From: Flavobacteriaceae bacterium UBA3356
GTDB taxonomy: Bacteria > Bacteroidota > Bacteroidia > Flavobacteriales > Flavobacteriaceae
Length of the DNA: 64,000 nt
NCBI GenBank assembly: GCA_002360635.1
Contig: DEQW01000011.1
Coordinates: forward strand, 1-64,000
Direction of reading: 5' to 3'
The notes beneath the pieces were generated by a model. It searched no databases, was not told the origin of the DNA, and was given only the letters and a program-made list of their open reading frames with translations. The translations under genes and the position numbers were made by a program. Numbering within the stretch: the first letter of the stretch is position 1; each line of letters opens with the position of its first letter. Below are positions 25,818-34,417 of the stretch, piece by piece.

Positions 25818-28800
25818 ATGCAAAATAAAGGACTCATTACAGTATTTGCAATACTATTTGGCTTGGTAAGTTTATACCAATTGTCATTTACATTTGTTGC
25901 AAACAAAGTGGAAGGCAATGCAGAGGCGTTTGCGGAAAGCCAGTATCCTCAGGAAAACCAACATGACGAACGGGAAGCAGCAGAATCCCGTTATTTAGAT
26001 TCTATTGCAGCCGATCCTGTAATTTTAGGTATTGACTACAATACGGCAAAAGACAAAGAGCTTAACAAAGGATTGGATTTAAAAGGGGGGATTAACGTTA
26101 TCCTTCAAGTGTCAGTTCAGGATATTTTACGTGGGTTGGCAAACAACTCTAAAGACCCTGCGTTTAACCAAGCACTTAACAATGCTGTAGAACTTCAAAA
26201 AAGTAGCCAGGATACATATTTAGAGTCTTTTTTCCAGGCGTTTGAAGCGATTCCAGGTGATAACTCTTTAGCTTCTTCAAGTATTTTCTTCAATAAAAAC
26301 CTAGAGGACGAGATCGATGCTTCTATGACCAATGATGAGGTAAAACCTGTATTGGAGCGTAAAATCGATGAGTCTATCCTTTCAGCATTCGAGGTTATTA
26401 GAAAACGTATCGATAAATTTGGAGTTACACAACCTAACATTCAACGTTTAGGAAACTCGGGCCGTATTTTGGTTGAATTACCAGGAGCGAAAGATGTGGA
26501 ACGTATTAAAAAGCTATTACAAAGTACAGCTCAATTAGAGTTTTGGAATGTATATAAGTTTGAAGATATGGCCGGTTTCTTATCACAGGCCAATGAAAAA
26601 GTAAAAGAAATAAAAGGAAGCACTGCTTCAGAAGAAGAAACTGCAGATGTAGCCGATTCATCTACGGAAGCTGAACAAGAAGAAGCTTCCACACAAAATG
26701 ATTCTACTGCAGTAGCAGAAGATACGACTGCTACCGATGAAGACGATATTAGTAAGTTGTTGGGTGGTGAAGATGTAGAAGCAGCAGAAGAAGAAAACCC
26801 AATTTTAGATAAAATGGTCTCTCCAGGTTTTCAAGGAAGACCAATATTGGCCACTTTCAAACTAAAGGATACTGCTGAAATAAACAGCTATTTGCGTATG
26901 CCGCAAGTACGTTCTTTACTTCCTGCAGAATATAGGTATGCAAAGTTTGTATGGGACCTTCCAAGAGATAGTGAAACAGAAGATGTAGGTGAAATTACAT
27001 CATTGTACGCTATAAAAGGTAACCGAAACAACGAACCGCCATTATCTGGTGGTGTGGTGACCGATGCAACACAAACGTATGACCAAGTGGGGCAAGTTGC
27101 CGTTTCTATGCAAATGAATGGTAAAGGTGCTCGTATCTGGGAAGAATTGACCGGAGAAGCATATAAAAATCAAAGTCAGATTGCCATTGTACTGGATAAC
27201 ATTGTGTACTCTGCACCTGGTGTGACATCAGGGCCTATTTCAGGTGGTAGTAGTTCGATTACAGGAGACTTTAGTATTACCGAAGGACAAGATTTAGCAA
27301 ACGTATTGCGTGCAGGTAAATTACCGGCATCTGCAGATATTATTCAAGCAGAAGTAGTTGGACCAACTTTAGGTCAAGAAGCTATTAGTAGTGGTATTAT
27401 ATCTTTCGTTCTTGCCTTGGCATTTGTATTGGTATGGATGATTTTCTACTATGGTAAAGCTGGTGCTTTTGCCGATGTTGCCTTGGTGGTAAACATCTTA
27501 TTTATCTTCGGAATATTAGCAGGACTTGGTGCAGTATTAACCTTACCTGGTATTGCTGGTATTGTATTGACCATTGGTATTTCGGTCGATGCGAACGTAC
27601 TTATCTTTGAGCGTATTCGCGAAGAACTCGCAAAAGGTAAAGCACAACGCGATGCCATTAAAGATGGTTTTAACAACGCATTGTCATCTATTCTCGATGC
27701 GAACATTACAACTGGACTTACCGGTTTAATATTATTGGTATTCGGTACAGGGCCTATCCAAGGATTTGCAACTACCTTATTAATAGGTATTCTTACCTCC
27801 TTGTTTACTGCAATCTTTATTACAAGATTGTTTATCGATATGTACGCTAAAAACGGGAAACCATTAACGTGTTCTACAGGAATGACTAAAAACCTGTTCA
27901 AGAACGTTAATATCAATTTCCTTGGAAAAAGAAAAGTAGCTTATATCATTTCAGGAATTTTGGTTACAATCAGTTTAATATCATTATTTACTAATGGATT
28001 AAACCAAGGGGTTGACTTTGTGGGTGGACGTACCTATACCGTGCGATTTGACAAAACGGTAGATGCTAAGAATATTGAGACTGACTTAGTCGATGTTTTT
28101 GGAAGTGTGGAAGCAAAAACATATGGTAGTGATAACCAACTTAAAATTACTACGAAGTATAAAGTTGATGAAGCAAGTGCTGAAGTAGATCAAGAAATTG
28201 AGCAAATGTTGTTTGAAGGGTTAAAACCTAACTTGCCAGCTAGTATGACCTATGAAGAATTTAAAGCTGATGAAGAAGGCAAGGAAGTAGGTAGAATGGA
28301 ATACTACAAGGTAAGTCCTACCATCGCCGATGATATTAAGAAAGATTCGTTCTGGGCTGTATTAGGATCGTTAATAGTCGTGTTCTTATACATATTATTA
28401 CGATTTAGAAGATGGCAATTTAGTTTAGGTGCAGTTGCAGCTGTATTCCACGATGTATTAATCGTGTTGGGTATCTTCTCGCTTACCTATAAGTTTATGC
28501 CATTTAATATGGAGATTGACCAATCGTTTATTGCGGCAATCTTGACGGTAATTGGGTACTCATTAAATGATACCGTGGTTGTATTTGACCGTATCCGTGA
28601 ATTCTTTAATGAGCACAGTAGCTGGAAAATGAACCGTATAATCAACAGTGCATTAAACAGTACGCTAAGCCGTACGTTAAACACCTCGGTTACTACATTA
28701 ATCGTATTGTTATCGATATTCCTTATAGGTGCAGAATCTATCCGTGGATTGATTTTCGCCTTAATAGTAGGTGTGCTAGTAGGTACATACTCATCGTTGT

Positions 28801-28907
28801 TCATTGCAACACCAGTATTCTACGATACCGTTAAGAAAAGAGGAATTGACCTTACCGAGAAAAAAGAAGAAGAGGAAGAAGAAAAACCGGAAGCTCTTAA
28901 AAAATAA
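25818..28907 (+). CDS. secDF: Protein translocase subunit SecDF (fused)
   Basis: The 1029-residue fusion of SecD and SecF uses the proton motive force to help pull preproteins across the inner membrane. There is one N-terminal helix, a long periplasmic region with 'LDLKGGINVILQVS', and an acidic low-complexity insert at about 270-340. The SecD membrane block has 'GIVLTIGISVDANVLIFERI', and the SecF half, from about 700, has 'GVDFVGGRTYTVRF' and 'VIGYSLNDTVVVFDRIRE'. The fused form and large insert are usual in Bacteroidota. It is monocistronic, with its own promoter and a perfect terminator. Confidence 0.97.
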   Translation: MQNKGLITVFAILFGLVSLYQLSFTFVANKVEGNAEAFAESQYPQENQHDEREAAESRYLDSIAADPVILGIDYNTAKDKELNKGLDLKGGINVILQVSVQDILRGLANNSKDPAFNQALNNAVELQKSSQDTYLESFFQAFEAIPGDNSLASSSIFFNKNLEDEIDASMTNDEVKPVLERKIDESILSAFEVIRKRIDKFGVTQPNIQRLGNSGRILVELPGAKDVERIKKLLQSTAQLEFWNVYKFEDMAGFLSQANEKVKEIKGSTASEEETADVADSSTEAEQEEASTQNDSTAVAEDTTATDEDDISKLLGGEDVEAAEEENPILDKMVSPGFQGRPILATFKLKDTAEINSYLRMPQVRSLLPAEYRYAKFVWDLPRDSETEDVGEITSLYAIKGNRNNEPPLSGGVVTDATQTYDQVGQVAVSMQMNGKGARIWEELTGEAYKNQSQIAIVLDNIVYSAPGVTSGPISGGSSSITGDFSITEGQDLANVLRAGKLPASADIIQAEVVGPTLGQEAISSGIISFVLALAFVLVWMIFYYGKAGAFADVALVVNILFIFGILAGLGAVLTLPGIAGIVLTIGISVDANVLIFERIREELAKGKAQRDAIKDGFNNALSSILDANITTGLTGLILLVFGTGPIQGFATTLLIGILTSLFTAIFITRLFIDMYAKNGKPLTCSTGMTKNLFKNVNINFLGKRKVAYIISGILVTISLISLFTNGLNQGVDFVGGRTYTVRFDKTVDAKNIETDLVDVFGSVEAKTYGSDNQLKITTKYKVDEASAEVDQEIEQMLFEGLKPNLPASMTYEEFKADEEGKEVGRMEYYKVSPTIADDIKKDSFWAVLGSLIVVFLYILLRFRRWQFSLGAVAAVFHDVLIVLGIFSLTYKFMPFNMEIDQSFIAAILTVIGYSLNDTVVVFDRIREFFNEHSSWKMNRIINSALNSTLSRTLNTSVTTLIVLLSIFLIGAESIRGLIFALIVGVLVGTYSSLFIATPVFYDTVKKRGIDLTEKKEEEEEEKPEALKK

Positions 28908-28935
28908 GCTTTCTGTTTTCTTCGGAACTATAAAG

Positions 28936-28973
28936 AACGCCCGATTCAAAATTTGAATCGGGCGTTTTTTTTA
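28936..28973 (+). terminator. Rho-independent terminator of secDF
   Basis: Arms 28936-28950 and 28952-28966 are perfect inverse complements, allowing a long stem with a short AT loop, followed by eight Ts. Confidence 0.92.
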
Positions 28974-29021
28974 ACGGTTGATTACAAGAAGAATGAGCAG
29001 TAGGCACTTTAACCCTGGTCA

Positions 29022-29669
29022 TTAATTATACTTATTTAAAAGTCCAAAATCGAACGGTGTCCATAAACAAGATTTTAAACCACTTTCTTTAAACCCTGTG
29101 TTTACCCAGCTATTAGAAGTCTTAAAACATGAATAACTCCCTTTAGATCTGTAAAAATTGTCCATTGAAGAGTACCCTTTGTCTTTAAGCATAATTTTCA
29201 TTCCGTTTTCATTGGTCTGAAACGTATTTAGTAAATAGGTATTCAATTTTTGTAATTCAGAATCATTTACTTTTACTTCAACCCAATGTGTACTTTTTTC
29301 TTTGTATCGGGTTACATGCATTAAAGTTGTGCTTTTTAAAAATAGTGCTATAAATGCGTTTTTAAACGTCAAATCTCCCCAAGTTGGTGTGTTCATGTAA
29401 AAATTTTCATCTCCCCAACCAAATGACAAATACTCATCCGTTTCTCTATGTTTTATGCCAGACAAAACTAAACTATCTATATTCTTTTTTGGTATAACAA
29501 TATTTAAATGAACTCCGTTTGTACTTAAATATATTGAGGTATTATAGGCTTTATCATCTGATTTTCGGTCAACAGGTATTGCCGTTAGAATCAAAGAAAT
29601 AATTAAATATATAATTGGAAGTAGCAAAACATATAAAACCCATTTAAGTATCTTCTTGGCTATTTTCAT
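29022..29669 (-). CDS. DUF2459 / TIGR02117 family membrane-anchored protein
   Basis: The 215-residue protein has one N-terminal membrane helix (about 10-32) and an outer domain with the DUF2459 signatures 'STNGVHLNIVIP', 'LSFGWGDENFYMNTPTWGDL' and 'KSTTLMHVTRY'. A late 'SYSCFKTSNSWVNTGFKESG' holds a Cys and His pattern reminiscent of NlpC/P60-like hydrolases, but catalysis is not demonstrated for the family. It is AT-rich and lies at the edge of an accessory stretch (29-31.8 kb) between the secDF terminator and hairpin repeats. Confidence 0.82.
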   Translation of the reverse strand: MKIAKKILKWVLYVLLLPIIYLIISLILTAIPVDRKSDDKAYNTSIYLSTNGVHLNIVIPKKNIDSLVLSGIKHRETDEYLSFGWGDENFYMNTPTWGDLTFKNAFIALFLKSTTLMHVTRYKEKSTHWVEVKVNDSELQKLNTYLLNTFQTNENGMKIMLKDKGYSSMDNFYRSKGSYSCFKTSNSWVNTGFKESGLKSCLWTPFDFGLLNKYN

Positions 29670-29740
29670 ATAGTTTTGTTTCTATATTTGATAACAGTGA
29701 GTGTAAAAAATAGTTGTGGGATTAAAGTTAATTAATTTTT

Positions 29741-29797
29741 GGGTTTGGCATAGACGACAGCAACTCCGAGTGGATTCGGACGCAGTCGAATCTGCCA
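29741..29797. repeat. Hairpin-forming element, left of orphan gene
   Basis: After GGTTTGGC at 29742-29749, the outer arms TGGCAtAGA (29746-29754) and TCTGCCA (29791-29797) can pair. Inside are two competing hairpins, TCCGA/TCGGA and GATTC/GAATC. The same GGTTTGGC opens the element at 30424-30547 in the same orientation. Confidence 0.45.
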
Positions 29798-29826
29798 TAA
29801 TATCGATTATATTCTTATTTGCTGGT

Positions 29827-30384
29827 TTATTCTTTTGTACTTTGCGACAATAGTTTTCTTATCGGTATTTTAAATTTCTGATAATTTTCAGGCACATGTA
29901 AAAATGGTTCTATTGTAAAACTAAAAGTGTGTTCACCATTAAAAATCCAATAATTTCCATTTAATTTTCCGTTTTTAGTTTTTATGTTTTGTTGCGGAAT
30001 ATTATTGATTGAAAATTGATTTTTATCTTCATTATACCAAATTCCCATAGTACGTAAATCTTTTTCATTTAAATAGGAAAAAGTTAAATATGGACTGAAA
30101 CCCGATTTTGAAGATGTAATAGTTAATTTTTTGACAGGAAAATTGTTTAATTCTTTTGCAAAGTTAGTACCTCTTTCAACCCAATTAAAAATTTTATCCC
30201 ATTGCTCTAATACAAGTGTCGAGTCTTTTTTAGATTGAATAATTGTAAACATTCCTTCCTGTCTAATTTCTATTTGTTGCACCTTTGGATATATAGTAAC
30301 CTCTGTTTTTTCTGCAGCGATGAGTCCATCTTCTATTCCAAAAAAAGATGATAAAGCATAAAATATAATTGCTATGTGTTCCAT
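29827..30384 (-). CDS. Hypothetical protein, orphan accessory gene
   Basis: I do not recognise this 185-residue protein. The N terminus 'MEHIAIIFYALSSFFG' is hydrophobic and could be an uncleaved anchor or weak signal. The rest is a mix of predicted strands with 'IEIRQEGMFTIIQSKKDSTL' and a hydrophilic Lys-rich end. Composition is AT-rich like its neighbours. It is bracketed by two hairpin elements that share a start motif (29741-29797 and 30424-30547), so it looks like a single-gene cassette. Confidence 0.65.
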   Translation of the reverse strand: MEHIAIIFYALSSFFGIEDGLIAAEKTEVTIYPKVQQIEIRQEGMFTIIQSKKDSTLVLEQWDKIFNWVERGTNFAKELNNFPVKKLTITSSKSGFSPYLTFSYLNEKDLRTMGIWYNEDKNQFSINNIPQQNIKTKNGKLNGNYWIFNGEHTFSFTIEPFLHVPENYQKFKIPIRKLLSQSTKE

Positions 30385-30423
30385 TTAATAGTTTTAAGCT
30401 CATATTATTTTTCAGCTTATTAC

Positions 30424-30547
30424 CAACGGTTTGGCTATGAGTAGTTGCGTGGGTTAGCGGTTAATTCAGCAAGTACACACCAAACTGAAAATCCGCGAGG
30501 ATTTTCAGAAGTAGGCGAGAACAAGCAATTACTTATAGCCATTGTTG
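30424..30547. repeat. Long bipartite hairpin element (attC-like architecture)
   Basis: Outer arms 30433-30448 and 30525-30540 pair at 14 of 16 bases and are capped by CAAC/GTTG at 30424-30427 and 30544-30547. At the apex a perfect 10-bp hairpin (30485-30494 with 30499-30508) has a GCGA tetraloop. It has no T-run and so is not a simple terminator. The layout recalls folded recombination sites, though the RYYYAAC/GTTRRRY integron core is not matched. Confidence 0.65.
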
Positions 30548-30559
30548 TAAAACGTATTT

Positions 30560-31048
30560 TTATAAATTTAAAATTCCGAATGTTTCTGTAAAGGGAATAT
30601 CAATACTAATTATATCGAATTTTGGATTGGTTCCTTTCTTTAATAAAGCTAAAGTGTTTTTTGAACGAACGTCAGAAGTTACAAAATGACTAATGGTTTT
30701 ATCTAAATCCGATTGAGCAAATAGTTTTGAATCGTTAGGGATTATTGCTCTAGGCGATAATTTCTCAACATTGATTTTATTTTGTGTAAAAATGATTTCG
30801 GCAAATTCTCCTGTTTTTTCAGCGTCTTTTAGGTTAAACGGAACGATTTGCACATTTTTTAGTGGTAAATCTTCAAGTTTTCCGAGAACACAATATTCTG
30901 CAATACTAATAGTAGAAATTTTTAAAGCTATTTCGTTTTCCAAGAAATACTTAAAATAACCAACAGCATTTGAATGAAGTGGGTCTTCGTCATTAAGAAG
31001 TCGGATAAAAAAACTTGTATCTAGTAGAACACTATGCTTCATATCCAC
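30560..31048 (-). CDS. PIN domain protein (VapC-like ribonuclease candidate)
   Basis: The 162-residue protein opens 'HSVLLDTSFFIRLLNDEDPLH', which contains the first PIN Asp. It has the central acidic residue in 'ISTISIAEYCVLG' and a late 'SDLDKTISHFVTSD' that supplies further acids. Together these fit the metal-binding set of PIN nucleases, which cut RNA in many toxin-antitoxin systems. The 5' end overlaps the upstream 259-residue gene by 17 bp, so the two are translated together. No standard VapB-type DNA-binding antitoxin is next to it. A longer-than-usual PIN and the unusual partner make this an atypical module. Toxin function is inferred. Confidence 0.78.
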   Translation of the reverse strand: MDMKHSVLLDTSFFIRLLNDEDPLHSNAVGYFKYFLENEIALKISTISIAEYCVLGKLEDLPLKNVQIVPFNLKDAEKTGEFAEIIFTQNKINVEKLSPRAIIPNDSKLFAQSDLDKTISHFVTSDVRSKNTLALLKKGTNPKFDIISIDIPFTETFGILNL

Positions 31049-31811
31049 CTCTTAAATTTAACAGCCATTCATCTGGATTAATGTTATTCCAGCTTTTTTT
31101 AGCTTTTTTAATTAGTGAATTCAGATAGTCGCTGTCAAATTTTGGTTGATAATCAATTAATTCTAGTAAAGAAAGTGATTTTGTGTCAATTTCGCCAGTT
31201 TCAATATTTTGTTTTCCGCTTGCTCTAACACCAAATTTTTTATAGAGTAAATTTTCTTCTCTTTCCTTTAAAAATTCTTCTCCAGTTTCAATCGATAAGT
31301 ATCCATAATCCTTAGTGTCTAAATGGATGTTAGCTTTACTTTTACCGCCAACATCTTTTAGAATACCATAAAAATAGAATTCCGCTTCAACCCAAATATT
31401 TTCTGTTCTAAAATATTTAGTTGAAGGATTAATAGTTAATTCATAGTCGTCTTTGAGAGAAGTTTTAATTTGAAATTCATAATTTTTCTGACGAGATAAA
31501 TTTTGAATATTTTCAATTGCTCTCGCAGTTTTTAATTCCAGAAAATCTATTGATTCATTCGCTTGAACTTGTCCTAAAACAGCACTAAATCCAATTACTG
31601 TTTGAATTGTTGTTTTAAACAAATGTCTCACAGAACCTTCTTGGATGTCATAAGTGATAATTGGTCTATTCTTCTTATTGTTTGGATATAGTAAGTCCTC
31701 AACATTTTGCAAAATCGTTGCAATATGCTTAATATCGTAGTTGTCAGGACTTAAAGTTTGATTGCCTGCTTTACCTACAACTCGGATTTCTATATCTCCT
31801 ATTTTTTCCAC
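31032..31811 (-). CDS. Conserved hypothetical protein paired with PIN protein
   Basis: I have no family name for this 259-residue soluble protein. The N-terminal half has 'IRVVGKAGNQTLSPDNYDI', then 'ITYDIQEGSVRHLFKT', an 'EGSVxxxF' type segment, and 'VLGQVQANESIDFLELK'. The C-terminal half is Lys/Glu-rich. The start codon is a GTG (31811-31809). A TATCTTTG box ends only four bases upstream of it, so the message is possibly leaderless. The gene overlaps the following PIN gene by 17 bp. It is too large for a standard antitoxin; regulator, adaptor or immunity protein are all open. Confidence 0.7.
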   Translation of the reverse strand: MEKIGDIEIRVVGKAGNQTLSPDNYDIKHIATILQNVEDLLYPNNKKNRPIITYDIQEGSVRHLFKTTIQTVIGFSAVLGQVQANESIDFLELKTARAIENIQNLSRQKNYEFQIKTSLKDDYELTINPSTKYFRTENIWVEAEFYFYGILKDVGGKSKANIHLDTKDYGYLSIETGEEFLKEREENLLYKKFGVRASGKQNIETGEIDTKSLSLLELIDYQPKFDSDYLNSLIKKAKKSWNNINPDEWLLNLRGGYEA

Positions 31812-31904
31812 AATTCAAAGATACAATTATTTTAATATGGTTTTCCGGTTTGTTTTTTCAATATGTTTTACAACATGAATATAAACGCATTATAATATCC
31901 AAGA

Positions 31905-32399
31905 TTAATTATTAGCATTCCACTCGACAACATCCCCTTTTTCCAACTCCCAAGTGTCGCTAAGACCTGCGTTCACTTCTAATACATATTGCGCGGCGCC
32001 TTCAGATGGTAAAGAAGTAGGATCGTAGGGCTTAGCGTTTTTCTGGATACTCACGATTTCTTTATCACTGTTTATATAAATAATGTCAATACTAAACTCG
32101 GTGTTTTTCATATAAAACGAACGAGGGCGTGAATCTTCAAACACAAAAAGCATCCCTTGGCTATCGAGCATGCCCTTGCGGTACATCAAGCCGGTTTGGG
32201 TTTGGTATTCATCGTCGGCAATTTCGATATCTAACGTTGCGATGATAGAGTCAGTTTCCGCTTTTATTAAGGTCAGTTCGCCTTCTTTGGTAAAGGAAAC
32301 TTCTTTGGTGATACTTTTTTGCTGGTTAGTTTTGTCCTTGCAACTAAAAACAGCACTCGTTAAAGCGATGCTGAGTAGGAGTACAATTGTTTTTTTCAT
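31905..32399 (-). CDS. DUF192 domain lipoprotein
   Basis: The 164-residue protein has a lipoprotein signal with Cys in 'AVFSCKDK' (about residue 20). It then has the DUF192 fold: 'ADDEYQTQTGLMYRKGMLDS', 'MLFVFEDSRPRSFYMKNT', 'SIDIIYINSDKEIVSIQ' and 'YVLEVNAGLSDTWELEKGD'. DUF192 is a small beta-barrel of unknown function, usually envelope-associated. It is separated from lgt by a REP-like repeat, so the two are probably not co-transcribed. Confidence 0.88.
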   Translation of the reverse strand: MKKTIVLLLSIALTSAVFSCKDKTNQQKSITKEVSFTKEGELTLIKAETDSIIATLDIEIADDEYQTQTGLMYRKGMLDSQGMLFVFEDSRPRSFYMKNTEFSIDIIYINSDKEIVSIQKNAKPYDPTSLPSEGAAQYVLEVNAGLSDTWELEKGDVVEWNANN

Positions 32400-32414
32400 A
32401 ATTAATGTTTTTCA

Positions 32415-32534
32415 GTCATTTCGACGTTAGGAGAAATCACATCCTGCTAGTCACTTCTGAAATTCGCTTTCTTATTTAGATTTTGCTTTTTTTCACTCAG
32501 ATGAGATCCCTCGTCGTTCCTCTGTCGGGATGAC
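32415..32534. repeat. REP-like intergenic repeat with imperfect inverted ends
   Basis: The 120-base unit begins GTCATTTCGACG and ends GTCGGGATGAC. The ends are imperfect inverse complements that keep GTCAT, CGAC, AGGA and ATC in order. Similar non-coding elements with GTCAT...ATGAC ends are widespread in Bacteroidota genomes. It fills the gap between lgt and the DUF192 gene. Confidence 0.6.
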
Positions 32535-32558
32535 AACACCTTAAAAGATTATTTTTCA

Positions 32559-33392
32559 TTACACTTCCTTCGGGTACTTCCGTTTAGACGACTGTATCAT
32601 TAAATAGATTCCTATTAAAATAAAAGGAATACTCAACCACTGGCCAGTGTTGAGTGCCCATTCGGCACGGTTTTCTACTTGTGCTTCTTTTACAAATTCC
32701 ACTAAAAACCGAACCGTCCAAAGTAGGATTAAGAACACTCCAAAAATATAACCCAAGTAGTGGCGTTTGTCGGTTTTCCAATAAATAAACCAAAGGATAA
32801 GGAATACCAAAATATAACCTCCGGCTTCATATAATTGGGCAGGATGCCTCGGAAACGTTTCGCCTAACTGCTTAAAAATAACACCAAAATCACTATTGGT
32901 TGGCTTCCCTATTATTTCAGAATTAATAAAATTACCAATACGAACAAAGATCCCACCACAAGCTACAGCAATGACAATACGGTCTAGAATCCAAAGCACC
33001 GGTTTTTTAATCACTTTTTTACTGTACATGAACATGGCAATGATAATGGCGATGGCAGCTCCGTGACTTGCTAACCCTTGAAAGCCTGTAAATTCAAACT
33101 CAGGAACGGTACGAATAGGCAATAATACAGAAAGTGGGTCCTCCCAAATGAGTTCAGTTTGATAAAAAATAACGTGCCCTAATCGTGCTCCTAAAAGCGT
33201 TGCGATAACTGTGTAAATAAAAAGGCTGTCCAGTTTTTCTTCGGAAACGTTTTCATTTTTATAAATCCGTTTCATAATAAACCACCCCAGGGTAAAGGCG
33301 ACTACGAACATTAAACTGTAGTAACGTATCACAAAAAAACCAAGGTCAATCCCTTGAGAAGGGTCCCAGGTATAAGCTAAAAATTGTGTCAT
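32559..33392 (-). CDS. lgt: Prolipoprotein diacylglyceryl transferase
   Basis: The 277-residue inner-membrane enzyme transfers diacylglycerol to the lipobox Cys of prolipoproteins. Seven hydrophobic segments are seen. Diagnostic motifs are 'GLASHGAAIAI', with the essential His, the Lgt signature 'RIGNFINSEIIG', and 'HPAQLYEAGGY'. It would modify the many SPII lipoproteins encoded in this window. It is transcribed leftward, about 95 bp after yidD. Confidence 0.95.
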   Translation of the reverse strand: MTQFLAYTWDPSQGIDLGFFVIRYYSLMFVVAFTLGWFIMKRIYKNENVSEEKLDSLFIYTVIATLLGARLGHVIFYQTELIWEDPLSVLLPIRTVPEFEFTGFQGLASHGAAIAIIIAMFMYSKKVIKKPVLWILDRIVIAVACGGIFVRIGNFINSEIIGKPTNSDFGVIFKQLGETFPRHPAQLYEAGGYILVFLILWFIYWKTDKRHYLGYIFGVFLILLWTVRFLVEFVKEAQVENRAEWALNTGQWLSIPFILIGIYLMIQSSKRKYPKEV

Positions 33393-33487
33393 GTAGTAGA
33401 GTTTTATTGAGTACGTTTAAATTTCAGTCTTATTTCTGAAAATAAAGTACGATTGTAAAGATAGAAAATCCAACAGCTATACAAACC

Positions 33488-33727
33488 TTAGGGTGTTTCT
33501 TTTTTTGGAGGAACAGGATCGTAACCAGACCCACCCCAGGGATTACAACTAGCGATGCGTTTTATAGCCAACCAGCCACCTTTAAGCAATCCATGTTTTT
33601 GTAATGCTTCTACACTGTAATGAGAACAAGTAGGTGTGTAACGGCATGTGGAAGGCGTGAGTGGAGATATCACCTGTTGATACACCCGAATTAAAAATAC
33701 AAAAGGGGCGATTAAGATTTTTTTCAT
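33488..33727 (-). CDS. yidD: Membrane protein insertion efficiency factor YidD
   Basis: The 79-residue YidD family protein has an amphipathic N-terminal helix and the conserved 'YQQVISPLTPSTCRYTPTCS' with three Cys, followed by 'GWLAIKRIASCNPWGGSGYD'. It helps YidC-dependent insertion. The gene follows a heptameric repeat array that separates it from trpG. Confidence 0.92.
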   Translation of the reverse strand: MKKILIAPFVFLIRVYQQVISPLTPSTCRYTPTCSHYSVEALQKHGLLKGGWLAIKRIASCNPWGGSGYDPVPPKKETP

Positions 33728-33752
33728 TGGTTATACTAAAAATAATATTTTT

Positions 33753-33807
33753 TACTCACTACTCACTACTCACTACTCATTACTCACTACTCACTACTCA
33801 CTACTTA
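33753..33807. repeat. Heptameric tandem repeat (tactcac)n
   Basis: Seven near-perfect copies of tactcac and a partial eighth lie between trpG and yidD. Only one unit differs, by one base. It is the cleanest example of the 7-bp repeats seen at several intergenic sites in this window. Confidence 0.9.
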
Positions 33808-33813
33808 TTAAAA

Positions 33814-34380
33814 TTAACTTTCCACCCAATTTTTAATAATTTCCTTTCCTTTAGGCGTCAATACACTTTCTGGGTGAAATTGTACCCCACGCACATCGTA
33901 CAACTTATGACGTAGCGACATGATTTGTCCGTTGGGATCTACTGAAGTTATTTCCAAAACTTCTGGCAAATCTTCTTTGTTGACTACCCACGAGTGGTAG
34001 CGGCCTATTTCAATTTCATTATCCAACCCTTTAAACAAGGGTTCGTCATCGACTAAAATTGAAGCTTTGGTGGCAACTCCGTGAAATACTTCACTTAAGT
34101 TGATAATGCTTCCACCAAAAACTTCGCCAATGGCTTGTTGCCCTAAACAAACACCTAAAATAGGTTTTGAGGGAGCATAATGTTCAATTACTCTTTTTAA
34201 TAATCCAGCTTCATCAGGCACGCCAGGACCAGGTGATAGTAAAATTTTATCATAACTTTCTGCTTCCTCAATGGTAAACTGGTCGTTCCGTTTTACGGTT
34301 ACATCACAATCTAATTCTTCCAGATAATGCACTAAATTGTACACAAAACTATCGTAGTTGTCTATTACTAATATTTTCAT
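33814..34380 (-). CDS. trpG: Anthranilate synthase component II (glutamine amidotransferase)
   Basis: The 188-residue class I amidotransferase supplies ammonia from glutamine to TrpE. The nucleophile Cys lies in 'ILGVCLGQQAIGE', the catalytic His and Glu in 'VQFHPESVLT', and the oxyanion region in 'LSPGPGVPDEAG'. In other species the same subunit may also serve PabB. The gene follows trpE by about 35 bp in a single unit under the attenuator. No trpD, C, F, B or A follows; the next genes are yidD and lgt. Confidence 0.94.
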   Translation of the reverse strand: MKILVIDNYDSFVYNLVHYLEELDCDVTVKRNDQFTIEEAESYDKILLSPGPGVPDEAGLLKRVIEHYAPSKPILGVCLGQQAIGEVFGGSIINLSEVFHGVATKASILVDDEPLFKGLDNEIEIGRYHSWVVNKEDLPEVLEITSVDPNGQIMSLRHKLYDVRGVQFHPESVLTPKGKEIIKNWVES

Positions 34381-34417
34381 ATTAATGTCCGCGTAGGCGG
34401 GTATCTTTTTTTATTGT

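Noticed and set aside
29765..29797. T-arm-like sequence (GCAG-TCGAATC-TGC) suggesting a tRNA
   Set aside because: No D-arm, anticodon arm or acceptor stem can be drawn around it on either strand; it is better explained as part of the hairpin element.
33661..33915. Rightward frame with a repeated Thr-His-Tyr-Ser pattern
   Set aside because: The pattern is just translation of the tactcac heptamer array; both ends overlap the real yidD and trpG genes.
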